Part shown: positions 8,363-17,861 of the stretch, piece by piece
How the letters are laid out: the number at the start of each line of letters is the position of its first letter
Position numbering within the stretch: position 1 is the first letter of the stretch
Source of the DNA: Paenibacillus sp.
GTDB taxonomy: Bacteria; Bacillota; Bacilli; Paenibacillales; Paenibacillaceae
Assembly (NCBI GenBank): GCA_023512345.1
Contig: JAILZT010000010.1
Coordinates: forward strand, 62,001 to 126,000
Direction of reading: 5' to 3'
DNA: 64,000 nt
The notes under the pieces: model-generated
Told to the model about the DNA's origin: nothing
What the model saw: the letters and a program-made list of their open reading frames with translations, nothing else
The model's database searches: none
Program-made: the position numbers and the translations under genes

Positions 8363-10098
8363 AGGTAGCTCTCCATTCCTATTGATGTGTTCTGAAGATC
8401 CGGAAGGGTTAAGATGACACATGCGCCGCCTTCCTCCAAATTGGAGAAGCTGACGGTTGCTCTTTTATGATAGAGGTATTCCAGTCTTTTAAGGGTATTC
8501 ATAATGCCAATTTGTGTACCCTCGGTTTGGTCCAGGGACTGTCCAGCCCTAAGTTTCTCTAGTACATTGGGTGGAAAACCAGGTCCGGTGTCAGTGAGAT
8601 GAATAACGGTTACTTCTTCTTCCTCGATTTGGAGACGTTTTACTGTAAGCATGATTTGCACTTCGCTATCTCTCGATATTGCATATTTAATTGAATTCTC
8701 GACGAAGGTTTGAAGGACAAGCGGTGGGATTTTTACGTTGCTAACATTGTCTTCTTGGTCGATACCATAAATAAATGCATCCCGGTAACGTTGTTTCTGG
8801 ATTTCGAGATACATTCGAACATGCTCAATTTCATCCTCAACACGGACAAAATTCTCACCATTTTGAAAAATGTAGCGGAAATACTTGGAGGTAGACATCG
8901 CCATATTTTCGATTTCTTTATACATTTGAATTTGCGCCATGCTGTAAATGCTAGTCAGACAGTTCAAGAAAAAGTGGGGCTTAATCTGCAGTTTCATATA
9001 GTCAAGCTGTATTCTCTGTTTCTCCAGTTCTTGTTCATACATAGTGATTTTGAAGGTTTTGATTTGTTCGACTAGGGCTTTAAATTGTGTATTCGCATTT
9101 TCCAACTCGATAATTTTACTGCTTTTGAAATCCGCCGGCTGCCCGTCTTCATTGATATACGCTAGATTTTCAGAGAAGCTTTGAATAGGTCCAAGCACCC
9201 TTTTATTGAAAAACAGCATAACGGCACATAAAGTTGAAGTAACCATGAAAAATAGCAGCATAATCAGTAACTGGGCAATCATGATTTTTTCGAATACTCC
9301 AAATTTAATGACCATTTTTGTGCTGAACGTTGTGTTGGAAAACTCGTTGATGACTGTTGTACGGGGCTGTACAAGATTTGAGATTCCTGAGTTTTCCTGT
9401 AATAACTTTCCGCTGCTTGATATCGGATTGGATAAACTAGTTCCAACCTCATCCACCAGGGATACAAAACCGTTGGCCCCAAGATTAATTTGGTGCAGGG
9501 GGCGGATTAGGTTATCCGCAGAGATGAGCCCGATAATATAGCGGTTATAATACGGAACGATGTTGATAACATAATAGTTGTTGTTTACAAGAATAGGCGT
9601 CCATTTGGAATAAAACTTCTCATACATCTCTTTGTCGTCAATATAAGAAATAATCTGTTTTTTCAGCTCCTGGTAATCCGTATAGGATACGCTGATCGGC
9701 GCACAATTCAGAAAATAGGATTCATTTTTTAAATAGTAAAAGAAGTTATACTCTTGCCCGTAATTTTTTTGCAGTTCGGTAAAACGTTTATGCAGGTTCT
9801 CATTCAATTTTATAAACTCGATGCTATTGATACCGTAAGTATTCATCTTAAGCAGGTTTTCATCGTTCGCAAGTGTCCAGCCCATATAGTGATTAATGTA
9901 GGTGAAATCATGATTAATACGGTTGATGTACAATGTGGCCGTATCCTTTAAATATCGAGTGGAGTGCCGGTTGACGATGGAAATGGAAGCGATGCTGATG
10001 ATCAAATCCAGAACAAGTACTGCGAATGAAATTAAAATCATGATTTTAACGTAATGGCGGATGGGGTACGCTTTATTTCCTGCTGTTATTTTTTCCAT
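8359..10098 (-). CDS. YesM-type sensor histidine kinase
   Basis: A membrane kinase of 579 residues. Transmembrane helices at about 18-44 and 271-297 flank an extracellular sensor region of some 225 residues. The cytoplasmic part has the His_kinase (YesM/LytS-like) box QIKPHFFLNCL with phospho-His375, then a HATPase domain (VENSIKYAI as the N box, TDTGPGFPP as the G box). Its gene ends by overlapping the response regulator. It is transcribed divergently from the solute-binding protein gene, the usual arrangement for Paenibacillus sugar-sensing pairs. The ligand is unknown; an oligosaccharide, or a ligand-loaded binding protein, is the natural guess. Confidence 0.9.
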   Translation of the reverse strand: MEKITAGNKAYPIRHYVKIMILISFAVLVLDLIISIASISIVNRHSTRYLKDTATLYINRINHDFTYINHYMGWTLANDENLLKMNTYGINSIEFIKLNENLHKRFTELQKNYGQEYNFFYYLKNESYFLNCAPISVSYTDYQELKKQIISYIDDKEMYEKFYSKWTPILVNNNYYVINIVPYYNRYIIGLISADNLIRPLHQINLGANGFVSLVDEVGTSLSNPISSSGKLLQENSGISNLVQPRTTVINEFSNTTFSTKMVIKFGVFEKIMIAQLLIMLLFFMVTSTLCAVMLFFNKRVLGPIQSFSENLAYINEDGQPADFKSSKIIELENANTQFKALVEQIKTFKITMYEQELEKQRIQLDYMKLQIKPHFFLNCLTSIYSMAQIQMYKEIENMAMSTSKYFRYIFQNGENFVRVEDEIEHVRMYLEIQKQRYRDAFIYGIDQEDNVSNVKIPPLVLQTFVENSIKYAISRDSEVQIMLTVKRLQIEEEEVTVIHLTDTGPGFPPNVLEKLRAGQSLDQTEGTQIGIMNTLKRLEYLYHKRATVSFSNLEEGGACVILTLPDLQNTSIGMESYL

Positions 10099-10220
10099 AG
10101 GCCCTTAGTGCTGCATCCTTTCATGCGCGTCCATTGAATGAATGCGATTGTATGGGTAACAAATTCATTATAAAACCTCATCGTGAAAAAAACATAAGGA
10201 ATTGCTGTCATTTCGCACCA

Positions 10221-10369
10221 AAGTCCGGAAACAGCGAAGAAAAGTCTGAATAGCGTTATGAATTTTTGCCCAGAAAGGAATTCGGCCTTTCAATACTATG
10301 TAAGCGGATGCAGAGGTCCGAATAACGGTTCGAAAGTGTCCGGAATGAGAAGAAGCGAGAAGTTATCAT
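10221..10369 (+). promoter_or_regulatory. Four-half-site operator and promoter of binding protein 1
   Basis: Four copies of a half-site (consensus about RDGTCYGRWW) have their GTCY starting at 10223, 10244, 10316 and 10338. They form two pairs, 21 and 22 bases apart, with 93 bases between the first members. A -10-like TATCAT lies at 10364-10369, and the fourth half-site overlaps where a -35 would be. The same four offsets and the same -10 distance (26 bases) recur at 17862-18010 upstream of the permease operon. A degenerate cre-like sequence (TGTAAGCGGATGCA, 10299-10312) sits between the pairs. This fills most of the 360-base divergent gap. Binding by the adjacent response regulator is inferred. 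Confidence 0.7.
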
Positions 10370-10458
10370 TAGGGATGTTCAGATCCCGAGCGAATACTTG
10401 GGAAGTGAATGATTGAATAGCGAATTTTTCAGTACAAAATGAAATGGGGGATTATGAA

Positions 10459-12063
10459 ATGGGTCAACAGAGTAAGAAAGTGACAGCGAAGAAGTGGGCT
10501 ATGAGTCTTCTGGGGGTTGCGATGGTATTCGGAATTGCCGGATGCGGTGGAAACAATGCGGCCAACAACGTAGAAAGTGAGACAAGCAGTTACAACAAAG
10601 AGGGCCTGCCGATTGTCAATGAGCCTGTGAAATTGAAGGTACTGACCGTCCGCTGGGGAAGCATGGGGGATACCTTTACCCAAAACCAGTGGCTTAAGGA
10701 TTTGGAAAAGAATACGAATGTCAAAATTGAATGGCAGGTGATGTCCTCCAATGATTGGGCTGAACAGAAGTCCATTATGTTGGCAAGCGGTACACTTCCT
10801 GATGTCATCATTGGTAATCAAAGCTTCGGTGACTCCGATATTGTCAATAATTTAAGTTATTTCCGCCCTCTGGATGATTATATAGAACAAAACATGCCTA
10901 ACCTTAAAGCGGCAATGCAGGAAACGCCTGAAATGAAAAAAATCAGCACCTTTCCTGACGGGAAAATCTACTCTCTGCCCGCAAGGTTGCCATCGCGTCC
11001 GAAAAGCTCGCGTCAACCTGTGATTAACAAAGTCTGGCTTGATAAATTGGGACTTGAAGTCCCAGATACGATTGATGATCTTTACAACGTTCTTAAAGCC
11101 TTCAAAGAGCAAGATCCGAACGGAAACGGAAAACAAGATGAGATTCCCTTCATCGAAATAGGCAATGACTTAATCAGTCCATTTGGAATCGCCGATTTGA
11201 ATAATAACAATATGTTGGTTAAGGACGGAAAAGCAGTATACTACCCCGTTTCAGATGAGTTCAAAGAGGGTCTTAAGTGGGAGAATAAATTGTATACCGA
11301 AGGCCTGCTTGACAAAGAACTATTCACTCAAGATGACACGATGAGATCGGCCAAGTTTCAAAATCCGGATGCGCCAATTGTGGGCTTCTCGTACCAATGG
11401 ACTCCGGACGCAGTTTTTGGTAAATGGAGTGATCAATATGTGATGATTCCACCGATTGCCGGACCGGATGGCAATCGTTACACCATCGGAAATCCAATTG
11501 GCATGAATCTCGCACGTAATGAACTACTCATTACCACTTCCTCCAAACATCCAGAGGTCGCTGCGCGCTGGGCCGACCAGTTCTATACCAATGAAGCAAG
11601 CATTCAGAATTTCTGGGGGGCGATTGGAACTGTTATCCAGAAGAATGACAATGATACGTATACGTTGATGGACCCACCTAACGGAACTAGCGCAGATGCC
11701 TGGTACTGGGATCAGTCGCTCCGGGATTTCGGACCGAAATATGTGAGCCCGTCATTTGAAAAGAGCATCGTTCTAAGCCCTAAAAGCGGAGATGGACTGA
11801 AGTTGGAGCTCGATAAGCTGGGAAGCGAGTTCGCAACAACACCTTTCCCTAACGTAATGTACACAGCAGAGGAATTCCAGGAACTGCCGACTTTAACCAC
11901 GGACATCGACAGTTATGTGAATACAATGCGGGCCCAATTTATAACCAAAGGCGGAATTGATGAAGGCTGGGACGACTATGTCAAACAGCTGAATAAAATG
12001 GGTCTTGAAAAACTGATCAAGATTCGCACCGACGCGTACAGCCGATATACAAGCGTAAAATAA
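10459..12063 (+). CDS. ABC sugar solute-binding lipoprotein 1
   Basis: An extracellular solute-binding lipoprotein of 534 residues, of the long family that pairs with LplB/LplC-type permeases in Paenibacillus. A lipobox (FGIAGCGG) follows a short signal sequence; a Ser/Asn-rich linker leads to the binding fold (LKVLTVRWGSMGDTFTQNQW onward). GGGGGA at 10446-10451 selects ATG 10459 over ATG 10444. It is strikingly similar along its entire length to the second binding protein at 19954-21561, so one arose by recent duplication. It is the first gene after the four-half-site operator and likely leads a transcript running into the amylase gene. Confidence 0.9.
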   Translation: MGQQSKKVTAKKWAMSLLGVAMVFGIAGCGGNNAANNVESETSSYNKEGLPIVNEPVKLKVLTVRWGSMGDTFTQNQWLKDLEKNTNVKIEWQVMSSNDWAEQKSIMLASGTLPDVIIGNQSFGDSDIVNNLSYFRPLDDYIEQNMPNLKAAMQETPEMKKISTFPDGKIYSLPARLPSRPKSSRQPVINKVWLDKLGLEVPDTIDDLYNVLKAFKEQDPNGNGKQDEIPFIEIGNDLISPFGIADLNNNNMLVKDGKAVYYPVSDEFKEGLKWENKLYTEGLLDKELFTQDDTMRSAKFQNPDAPIVGFSYQWTPDAVFGKWSDQYVMIPPIAGPDGNRYTIGNPIGMNLARNELLITTSSKHPEVAARWADQFYTNEASIQNFWGAIGTVIQKNDNDTYTLMDPPNGTSADAWYWDQSLRDFGPKYVSPSFEKSIVLSPKSGDGLKLELDKLGSEFATTPFPNVMYTAEEFQELPTLTTDIDSYVNTMRAQFITKGGIDEGWDDYVKQLNKMGLEKLIKIRTDAYSRYTSVK

Positions 12064-12077
12064 TCTTGATGTCTCCC

Positions 12078-12120
12078 AAAGGATGCTGTCCTGCACAATC
12101 GCTGTGGGGCAGCATTCTTT
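12078..12120 (+). terminator. Intercistronic hairpin after binding protein 1
   Basis: A 14-bp stem with two G-U pairs (AAAGGATGCTGTCC / GGGGCAGCATTCTTT), followed only by a weak T-containing tail. It resembles the stronger hairpin after the second binding protein and may act as a leaky terminator or 3' stabiliser, so that binding protein exceeds the downstream amylase. Confidence 0.6.
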
Positions 12121-12175
12121 ATACGCTGCTATTCTGACTCGCAATTCCACTATTTAATTAAGGGAGAGTGTTTTG

Positions 12176-15100
12176 ATGGCAAGACGATTAAGAGCATTAA
12201 AGCTACTGTTATTTAGTGTACTTATGCTGGGACTATTGGCAGGTAATCTCGTTTATGTTCAACCCGCTAGCGCAGAAGTGGAGAATGCTGTCCAATCTGA
12301 AATGAATCCAGTTCCGGATCACACTCTGAGAGTCCATTATCAAAGGGCAGACAATAAATACGGGGATATGGGCTTATGGCTATGGGGAGATGTAAGCGTT
12401 ACATCTGAACAAGCAGGAAGCTGGCCGGTCGGTGCTTTATCTTTTAGCGACGATCAATTATCAAGCTATGGAGCATATGTTGATATTCCGATTAAGGAAG
12501 ACGCCGTGAATATTTACTTCATTGCCGTGAATAAAATTACTGGTGAAAAAGAAGCGGATCAGAAGAACGTAACCCTGATCTCGTCTCAACTCAAGGAAGT
12601 ATGGATTAAAGAAGGATCAGACGTTGTATCATTGTCGGCACCGTATGAGCAGTTTGAAAACATGATGCGGATTTATTATGAACGGGCTGACCAGAATTAC
12701 GATGATTGGGGGCTGTGGATGTGGGATGATGTGGCAACCCCGTCTGAAGCAACAGGAACGTGGCCAACAGGCGCGGTAGCGTTCTCCAATAGTCAGACCG
12801 ACAATCATGGCTCCTATGTGGATGTGGCTTTCAACGAGAATGCGCAGAAGATCAGTTTTATTGTTGTTAATCGCACAACGGGTGATAAAGACGGAGATGG
12901 ACGCACCTTCTCTAGACTAAATGAGTATCAGACGATCTACCTGAAAGAAGGGAATCCTTCTGTTTATACTACACCCTATGTTGTTGAGCGCGTAAGCTCA
13001 GCCAATTTTCCTGAATGGTCCAAAGATTCTACCATTTATGAAGTGAATGTCAGACAGTATACGGAAGAAGGTACGTTTAAGGCTTTCGAAGAGCATCTGC
13101 CTCGGCTTAAGGAACTTGGAGTGGAAATTCTGTGGATGATGCCGATCCACCCGATTTCAGAGGAGAACCGGATTGGTTCCTTAGGTTCGTATTATGCTGT
13201 TGCCGACTATAAAGGGGTCAATTCTGAATTCGGAACGTTGGAAGACTTCAAGCATCTGGTGGATACTGCGCACGAAATGGGCTTCAAGGTTATGCTGGAC
13301 TGGGTGGCTAACCATACCGGCTGGGATAACGAGTGGATAGATAATCCGGGCTGGTATGTAACGGACAGCAATGGCAACATTGTCTCCCCTAATGGCTGGA
13401 ATGATGTCGCTGATTTGAATTATAACAATGCCGACATGCGTGCGGCGATGATTGATGCCATGGCTTATTGGGTTAGGGAAGCGGATATTGACGGCTACCG
13501 CGCCGACTTTGCCTCAGGCGTTCCACAGGATTTCTGGGAAGCAGCCCGACAGGAGCTGGATGCCATTAAGCCGGTCTACATGTTGGCTGAAGACGACAGC
13601 CAATATGGGCTGTTGGAAAAATCATTTAACTCCAACTACAACTGGGATTTGTTCTATAACATCACAGCTAAAATACCGGCAGGGGAGATTCATAGCGGCG
13701 ATGTAAAGATTTATATGGATAATCAAATGCAGAAATATCCTAAGGGCTCTTATCCGATGAATTATATTACCAATCACGATATCAATTCGTGGGAAGGTTC
13801 AACCTCAGAAATGCTCGGCGATGCGGAGAATATGTTGGCTGCCTTCAGTTTTACCTTGCCGGGTATGCCACTTATCTATTCCGGTCAGGAAGCAAGTTTG
13901 AACAAACGGCTTGAATTCTTCGAGAAGGATGAAATAGACTGGAGCGATTTGTCCAAGCAGACATTCTACAAACAGCTTGTTCAAATCAAGAAAGATAACC
14001 CTGCGCTCTGGAACGGCAGCGCAGGCGGAGAAATCAATTATTTAATTGTGAATGATGAAAATGTACTAGGCTTTGAGCGGGAGAAGGATGGCAACAAAGT
14101 AATCGTTATTTTGAATTTGTCGGGCACGGAGCGTAATGTGACGATGCTGGCAGATGACTTGGCAGGGAGCTATTACAATTATTTTGCACAGTCGCGCACA
14201 GATATCACCCCGGAGCACCAGGTTTCACTTGAGCCTTGGGGGTATCAAATACTTACAAGTAATGATGTTACGGTAGAACCAACGCCAACACCAACGCCAA
14301 CACCAACGCCAACGCCAACACCAACGCCTGAACCTTCGACTGAAGGTGGAAGTCAGACGGTGAACCCGAAAAATGAATCGGTTGTCGTATTTGACCAGAA
14401 CAGCCTGAACGGTAAGAGCAAGGGCCCGGTTAAACTTTCAGTGAACAAAGGCGTCAAGCAGGTACTTCTCCCAATCCATGCCGCAGAACTAACCGGTAAT
14501 GCCGGTATTCAAATCGGATTTGATCAGGTTACCGTCGAGCTTCCGGTTGAAGTGCTGAAGGCGGCGCAAGAAGCTGCAAAGGAATCGGGCTTTGAGTCAG
14601 GGGAAATTCAGCTCACTGCAGTTATGACAGAGCAGTCTGCTGCCGATGCGTTGCTGGCTGGCGCACAGAAAACCAACACTCACATCAGTCAAGCTGGGGT
14701 GATGTATGATTTCAGTTTGTCGGTTATCACCGATCAAGGAAAGATGAAACTGCTGACGACGTTCACGAAGCCAGTAACGCTTAGCTTCAAGTTGGATCCT
14801 GGATCAAATCCTGACGTGATAGGCGTATATGGGATCGGGGATGATCACGGTCTCATCTATGTAGGCGGGAAACAGGCTAGCGGGAACATATCTGCAGAGG
14901 TGAAGCATTTCAGTCGCTATGGTGTTCTGGAGTATAAAACTGCCTATACAGATGTGAGCAATGTTCACTGGGCTTCCACTGCGATCGACTCATTGTCGGC
15001 AAAGCAGATTGTAAATAGGGACTCTAATCAATTTGAACCGGCTAGAGCGGTTACGCGTGGCGAGTTCGCTGCGATGCTGGTTAGACTGCTTCAACTAAAT

Positions 15101-15454
15101 CAAACCGACGCATCGTCATATGAGACCGAGCAGGCAGCTGCAGTACAAGCAGGCATCGTGCTTGGCAAAGGCGGTGGCAAGATAGCATGGGATGACCGTA
15201 TCACTAGAGAGGAAATGGCGGTTATGCTGACCCGTGCGTATACACTTCGCACAGGTACCCATCTGGGAACTCTAGCTGCTGCTAATAGTTACTCGGATGA
15301 ATCCAGTATTTCTCTCTGGGCGACCGAAGCTGTTAAGGGAGCCACCGCGTCAGGTCTGTTGAATGGAAAGAGTGGCAATCTGTTCGAACCGGATGGACTA
15401 CTTACTCGTGCAGAAGCTGCGAAAGTCGTCTACGCCCTGTTTGGACGGTTCTGA
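12176..15454 (+). CDS. SLH-anchored alpha-amylase/pullulanase-like GH13
   Basis: A 1092-residue surface enzyme acting on alpha-glucans. Order: signal peptide (cut near QPASA, residue 33), two pullulanase-associated PUD/CBM41-type carbohydrate domains (about 48-140 and 162-258, each with GLWLW/GLWMW), a GH13 barrel (about 280-650) with nucleophile Asp444 (GYRADFA), acid Glu472 (MLAEDD) and Asp535 (NHDINSW), a Pro-Thr linker (about 701-718), a region of unknown fold (about 720-920), and S-layer-homology repeats (about 922-1092). AAGGGAGAG at 12160-12168 favours ATG 12176. It should sit on the cell wall and release oligosaccharides for the adjacent importer. Exact specificity (starch, pullulan, glycogen) is not readable. 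Confidence 0.88.
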   Translation: MARRLRALKLLLFSVLMLGLLAGNLVYVQPASAEVENAVQSEMNPVPDHTLRVHYQRADNKYGDMGLWLWGDVSVTSEQAGSWPVGALSFSDDQLSSYGAYVDIPIKEDAVNIYFIAVNKITGEKEADQKNVTLISSQLKEVWIKEGSDVVSLSAPYEQFENMMRIYYERADQNYDDWGLWMWDDVATPSEATGTWPTGAVAFSNSQTDNHGSYVDVAFNENAQKISFIVVNRTTGDKDGDGRTFSRLNEYQTIYLKEGNPSVYTTPYVVERVSSANFPEWSKDSTIYEVNVRQYTEEGTFKAFEEHLPRLKELGVEILWMMPIHPISEENRIGSLGSYYAVADYKGVNSEFGTLEDFKHLVDTAHEMGFKVMLDWVANHTGWDNEWIDNPGWYVTDSNGNIVSPNGWNDVADLNYNNADMRAAMIDAMAYWVREADIDGYRADFASGVPQDFWEAARQELDAIKPVYMLAEDDSQYGLLEKSFNSNYNWDLFYNITAKIPAGEIHSGDVKIYMDNQMQKYPKGSYPMNYITNHDINSWEGSTSEMLGDAENMLAAFSFTLPGMPLIYSGQEASLNKRLEFFEKDEIDWSDLSKQTFYKQLVQIKKDNPALWNGSAGGEINYLIVNDENVLGFEREKDGNKVIVILNLSGTERNVTMLADDLAGSYYNYFAQSRTDITPEHQVSLEPWGYQILTSNDVTVEPTPTPTPTPTPTPTPTPEPSTEGGSQTVNPKNESVVVFDQNSLNGKSKGPVKLSVNKGVKQVLLPIHAAELTGNAGIQIGFDQVTVELPVEVLKAAQEAAKESGFESGEIQLTAVMTEQSAADALLAGAQKTNTHISQAGVMYDFSLSVITDQGKMKLLTTFTKPVTLSFKLDPGSNPDVIGVYGIGDDHGLIYVGGKQASGNISAEVKHFSRYGVLEYKTAYTDVSNVHWASTAIDSLSAKQIVNRDSNQFEPARAVTRGEFAAMLVRLLQLNQTDASSYETEQAAAVQAGIVLGKGGGKIAWDDRITREEMAVMLTRAYTLRTGTHLGTLAAANSYSDESSISLWATEAVKGATASGLLNGKSGNLFEPDGLLTRAEAAKVVYALFGRF
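14279..14328 (+). repeat. Hexanucleotide repeat coding for the Pro-Thr linker
   Basis: Eight tandem CCAACR units and a partial ninth encode a (PT)n linker between the catalytic part and the C-terminal part of the SLH amylase. In-frame hexamer slippage would change linker length without a frameshift. Confidence 0.9.
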
Positions 15455-15464
15455 GGAGGCTTCC

Positions 15465-16502
15465 ATGCAAGTTACCATGAAGAAAGTGGCCCGTAGAGCA
15501 GGAGTCTCCTCCTCCACGGTTTCCCGGGTAGTGTCGGGCCATCCGAATGTGCGGGAGGAAACCTCTCGCAAGGTTAAAAAAATCATGGATGAAATGAAAT
15601 ATACTCCCAATATGATAGCGAAGAGTCTTGTCTCCAAGATAACAAGCAGTATGTGCATTCTTTTGCCGATGCAAGATGAGAAATTGTTCTCCAATCTCTT
15701 CTATATGGAATTGATTCGCGGAATTGCTACACAGGCCAACCTTTCGGGTTTCGATATTCTCATTAGCTCAGGAGCCAATGAGAACGAGGAAGTGGAGACG
15801 GTCTCCCGTCTTCTGAAAGGAAGGCATGTCGACGGAGTGATTTTGTTCTCCTCCGGCAAAGAAGACGCTGTTATCGATTTTCTGAAGATAAACGGATACC
15901 CGTTTGTCTTGATCGGACGCAGCGACAAATATAACGGAATTTTGTCCGTCGATACCAACAATGTAACAGCAGCCTATGATGCGACGAACCATTTAATCTC
16001 CAGGGGTCATAAACGAATCGGTTTTGTTAGCGGTCCGTCAAATCTAACCATTTCATGTGATAGGCTGAAAGGCTATCGGAAAGCTATTCTGGATAACGGT
16101 CTTGAATGGCATCCCGAATGGATATTGGATGGAGAGGTCATACAGGACAGAGGATATCAGGCCATGTCGTTCTTCATGAATCTCCCGGAACGCCCGACAG
16201 CAATTCTAGTCGTGGACGATATGGTGGCTTTTGGTGTGATTAGCGGACTGAACAAGCTGAAATATAAGGTGCCCGATGATTTGGCAGTAGTCACTTTCAA
16301 CAATACTCCTCTGACGGAGTTATCGAATCCTCCGATCAGCAGCATCGACATTGGAATCTATCAACTGGGCTTTACGGCTTCACAGGTATTAATAAAGAGT
16401 ATTCAGCACCCTGGTAATGACACTCAACATACGAACCGTTTCATTATTGAGCACCAGCTTATCGTACGAGAGTCGTCCATCCCAAAACTTTTAGGAGTGT
16501 AA
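15465..16502 (+). CDS. LacI-family regulator (MalR-like)
   Basis: A LacI/GalR repressor of 345 residues: helix-turn-helix KKVARRAGVSSSTVSRVVSG, hinge, then a sugar-binding-protein-like effector domain (DAVIDFLKINGYPFVLIGR, later VVTFNNTPLTELSNPP). GAGGAGG at 15453-15459 overlaps the amylase stop codon and sets ATG 15465, so translation is coupled to the amylase gene. The GH13 gene begins two bases after its stop. Its place between two alpha-glucan enzymes and its MalR-like sequence suggest it senses maltose or maltodextrins; I found no clear operator for it in the window. Confidence 0.85.
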   Translation: MQVTMKKVARRAGVSSSTVSRVVSGHPNVREETSRKVKKIMDEMKYTPNMIAKSLVSKITSSMCILLPMQDEKLFSNLFYMELIRGIATQANLSGFDILISSGANENEEVETVSRLLKGRHVDGVILFSSGKEDAVIDFLKINGYPFVLIGRSDKYNGILSVDTNNVTAAYDATNHLISRGHKRIGFVSGPSNLTISCDRLKGYRKAILDNGLEWHPEWILDGEVIQDRGYQAMSFFMNLPERPTAILVVDDMVAFGVISGLNKLKYKVPDDLAVVTFNNTPLTELSNPPISSIDIGIYQLGFTASQVLIKSIQHPGNDTQHTNRFIIEHQLIVRESSIPKLLGV

Positions 16503-16504
16503 TA

Positions 16505-17788
16505 ATGGCGAAGTCAACGGTAAATACGCTGCGTAACAACGTAATATATTCGATTTATGTTCGTAATCATAGCGAAGAGGGAACCTTCAAGGCATTAGAA
16601 AAGGATTTGGAACGCATTCGAAATCTGGGTGTTGATATTGTTTGGTTACTGCCCATTCATCCAATCGGCAGCAAAGATCGCAAAGGTGAATTAGGCAGCC
16701 CTTACGCCAACCAAAACTTTCGTGAGATCAATCCGGAGCTTGGTACACTGGAGGACTTTAAAAATCTTGTTGGTGTAATACACAACAACGGAATGAAATG
16801 TATTATTGATGTTGTATATAATCACACTTCACCCGATTCATGGCTGGTTGAGAATCATCCTGAATATTTCTACAAGACCCCGGAAGGCAAATTGGGAAAT
16901 CGGGTAGGTGATTGGGGCGATATTGTGGATCTGGACTATAACAATGCCGAACTATGGGAGTATCAAATTGAAACCCTTAAAATGTGGGCAGAAATCGTGG
17001 ATGGTTTTCGCTGCGATGTAGCACCGCTTCTGCCACTGGATTTCTGGTTGCGAGCACGTGAAGAGGTTGCTTCAGTCAATCCTGACTGTTTGTGGCTTAG
17101 TGAATCCATAGAACCGGCATTTCTTTTGCATCTCCGTTCAAGAGGTATGGTAAGTCTATCTGACGCTGAAATCCTGCAGGCGTTCGACGTCTGCTACGAT
17201 TATGATACCTATCCCCATTTCATAGGATATCTGGACGGAGACAACACGCTGAGCTGCTATGTGGATAAGATTAATGCTCAGGAATATATGTATCCGGACA
17301 ACTATGTTAAACTGCGCTTTCTAGAAAATCATGACCGTTCTCGTGCCAAAGAGCTTTTTCTGGATGAAAAAGACCTTATCAATTGGACCGCGTTCATGTA
17401 TTTCCAAAAGGGAATGCCTTTAATCTATGGCGGACAAGAAATGGAAAGTGAGATTTGTCCTGATTTATTTAACAAGAAAACTATCAATTGGAGTGCGGGT
17501 AAGGACTTAACTTGGCTCTTTAAAGCTTTGTATCCGATTAAGAAAAAAGAAATCATGGCACATAGTATTTGTTGTTTAAAAGCGTTCGATGAAAAAGACA
17601 TCGTTGTTGGAACTCACCTATGGGGAGAACAAAAGCTGGTAGGTGTATTCAGTATGAAGGGGAAGTCTGCAGAAGTGGAGGCTGATCTTCCAGATGGTGT
17701 GTATTTAAATCTGATTGACGGTAGCGAGGTCTCAGTCACACAAGGGAAATTGAACTGCAAAGCCGAGCCTATCATTATTGAATTATAA
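16505..17788 (+). CDS. Cytosolic GH13 alpha-glucan hydrolase/transferase
   Basis: A 427-residue GH13 enzyme without signal peptide. Conserved regions are present: IDVVYNHTS, nucleophile Asp171 in DGFRCDVA, acid Glu200 in CLWLSES, and Asp277 in FLENHDRSR. It opens like the catalytic part of the SLH amylase (IYSIYVRNHSEEGTFKALEK versus IYEVNVRQYTEEGTFKAFEE), so the two share ancestry. AGGAG at 16492-16496 lies in the tail of the LacI gene. It probably degrades or rearranges imported malto-oligosaccharides. The lack of N-terminal accessory domains makes classic cyclomaltodextrinase less likely; the exact reaction is open. A terminator follows. Confidence 0.85.
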   Translation: MAKSTVNTLRNNVIYSIYVRNHSEEGTFKALEKDLERIRNLGVDIVWLLPIHPIGSKDRKGELGSPYANQNFREINPELGTLEDFKNLVGVIHNNGMKCIIDVVYNHTSPDSWLVENHPEYFYKTPEGKLGNRVGDWGDIVDLDYNNAELWEYQIETLKMWAEIVDGFRCDVAPLLPLDFWLRAREEVASVNPDCLWLSESIEPAFLLHLRSRGMVSLSDAEILQAFDVCYDYDTYPHFIGYLDGDNTLSCYVDKINAQEYMYPDNYVKLRFLENHDRSRAKELFLDEKDLINWTAFMYFQKGMPLIYGGQEMESEICPDLFNKKTINWSAGKDLTWLFKALYPIKKKEIMAHSICCLKAFDEKDIVVGTHLWGEQKLVGVFSMKGKSAEVEADLPDGVYLNLIDGSEVSVTQGKLNCKAEPIIIEL

Positions 17789-17795
17789 AACCCTA

Positions 17796-17833
17796 AAAGA
17801 GCTTCTCTGCAAATTGGTGGGGGAGCTCTTTCT
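17796..17833 (+). terminator. Terminator after the cytosolic GH13 gene
   Basis: AAAGAGCT and AGCTCTTT arms enclose a 20-base loop region, with TTTCTT at the end. It separates the amylase-LacI-GH13 unit from the independent permease promoter. Confidence 0.7.
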
Positions 17834-17861
17834 TATGGGCTCGTATCAGGAGTCATTTAGA

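Noticed and set aside
14279..14328. CRISPR-like or minisatellite array
   Set aside because: The hexamers are in frame and encode a Pro-Thr linker; there are no spacers.
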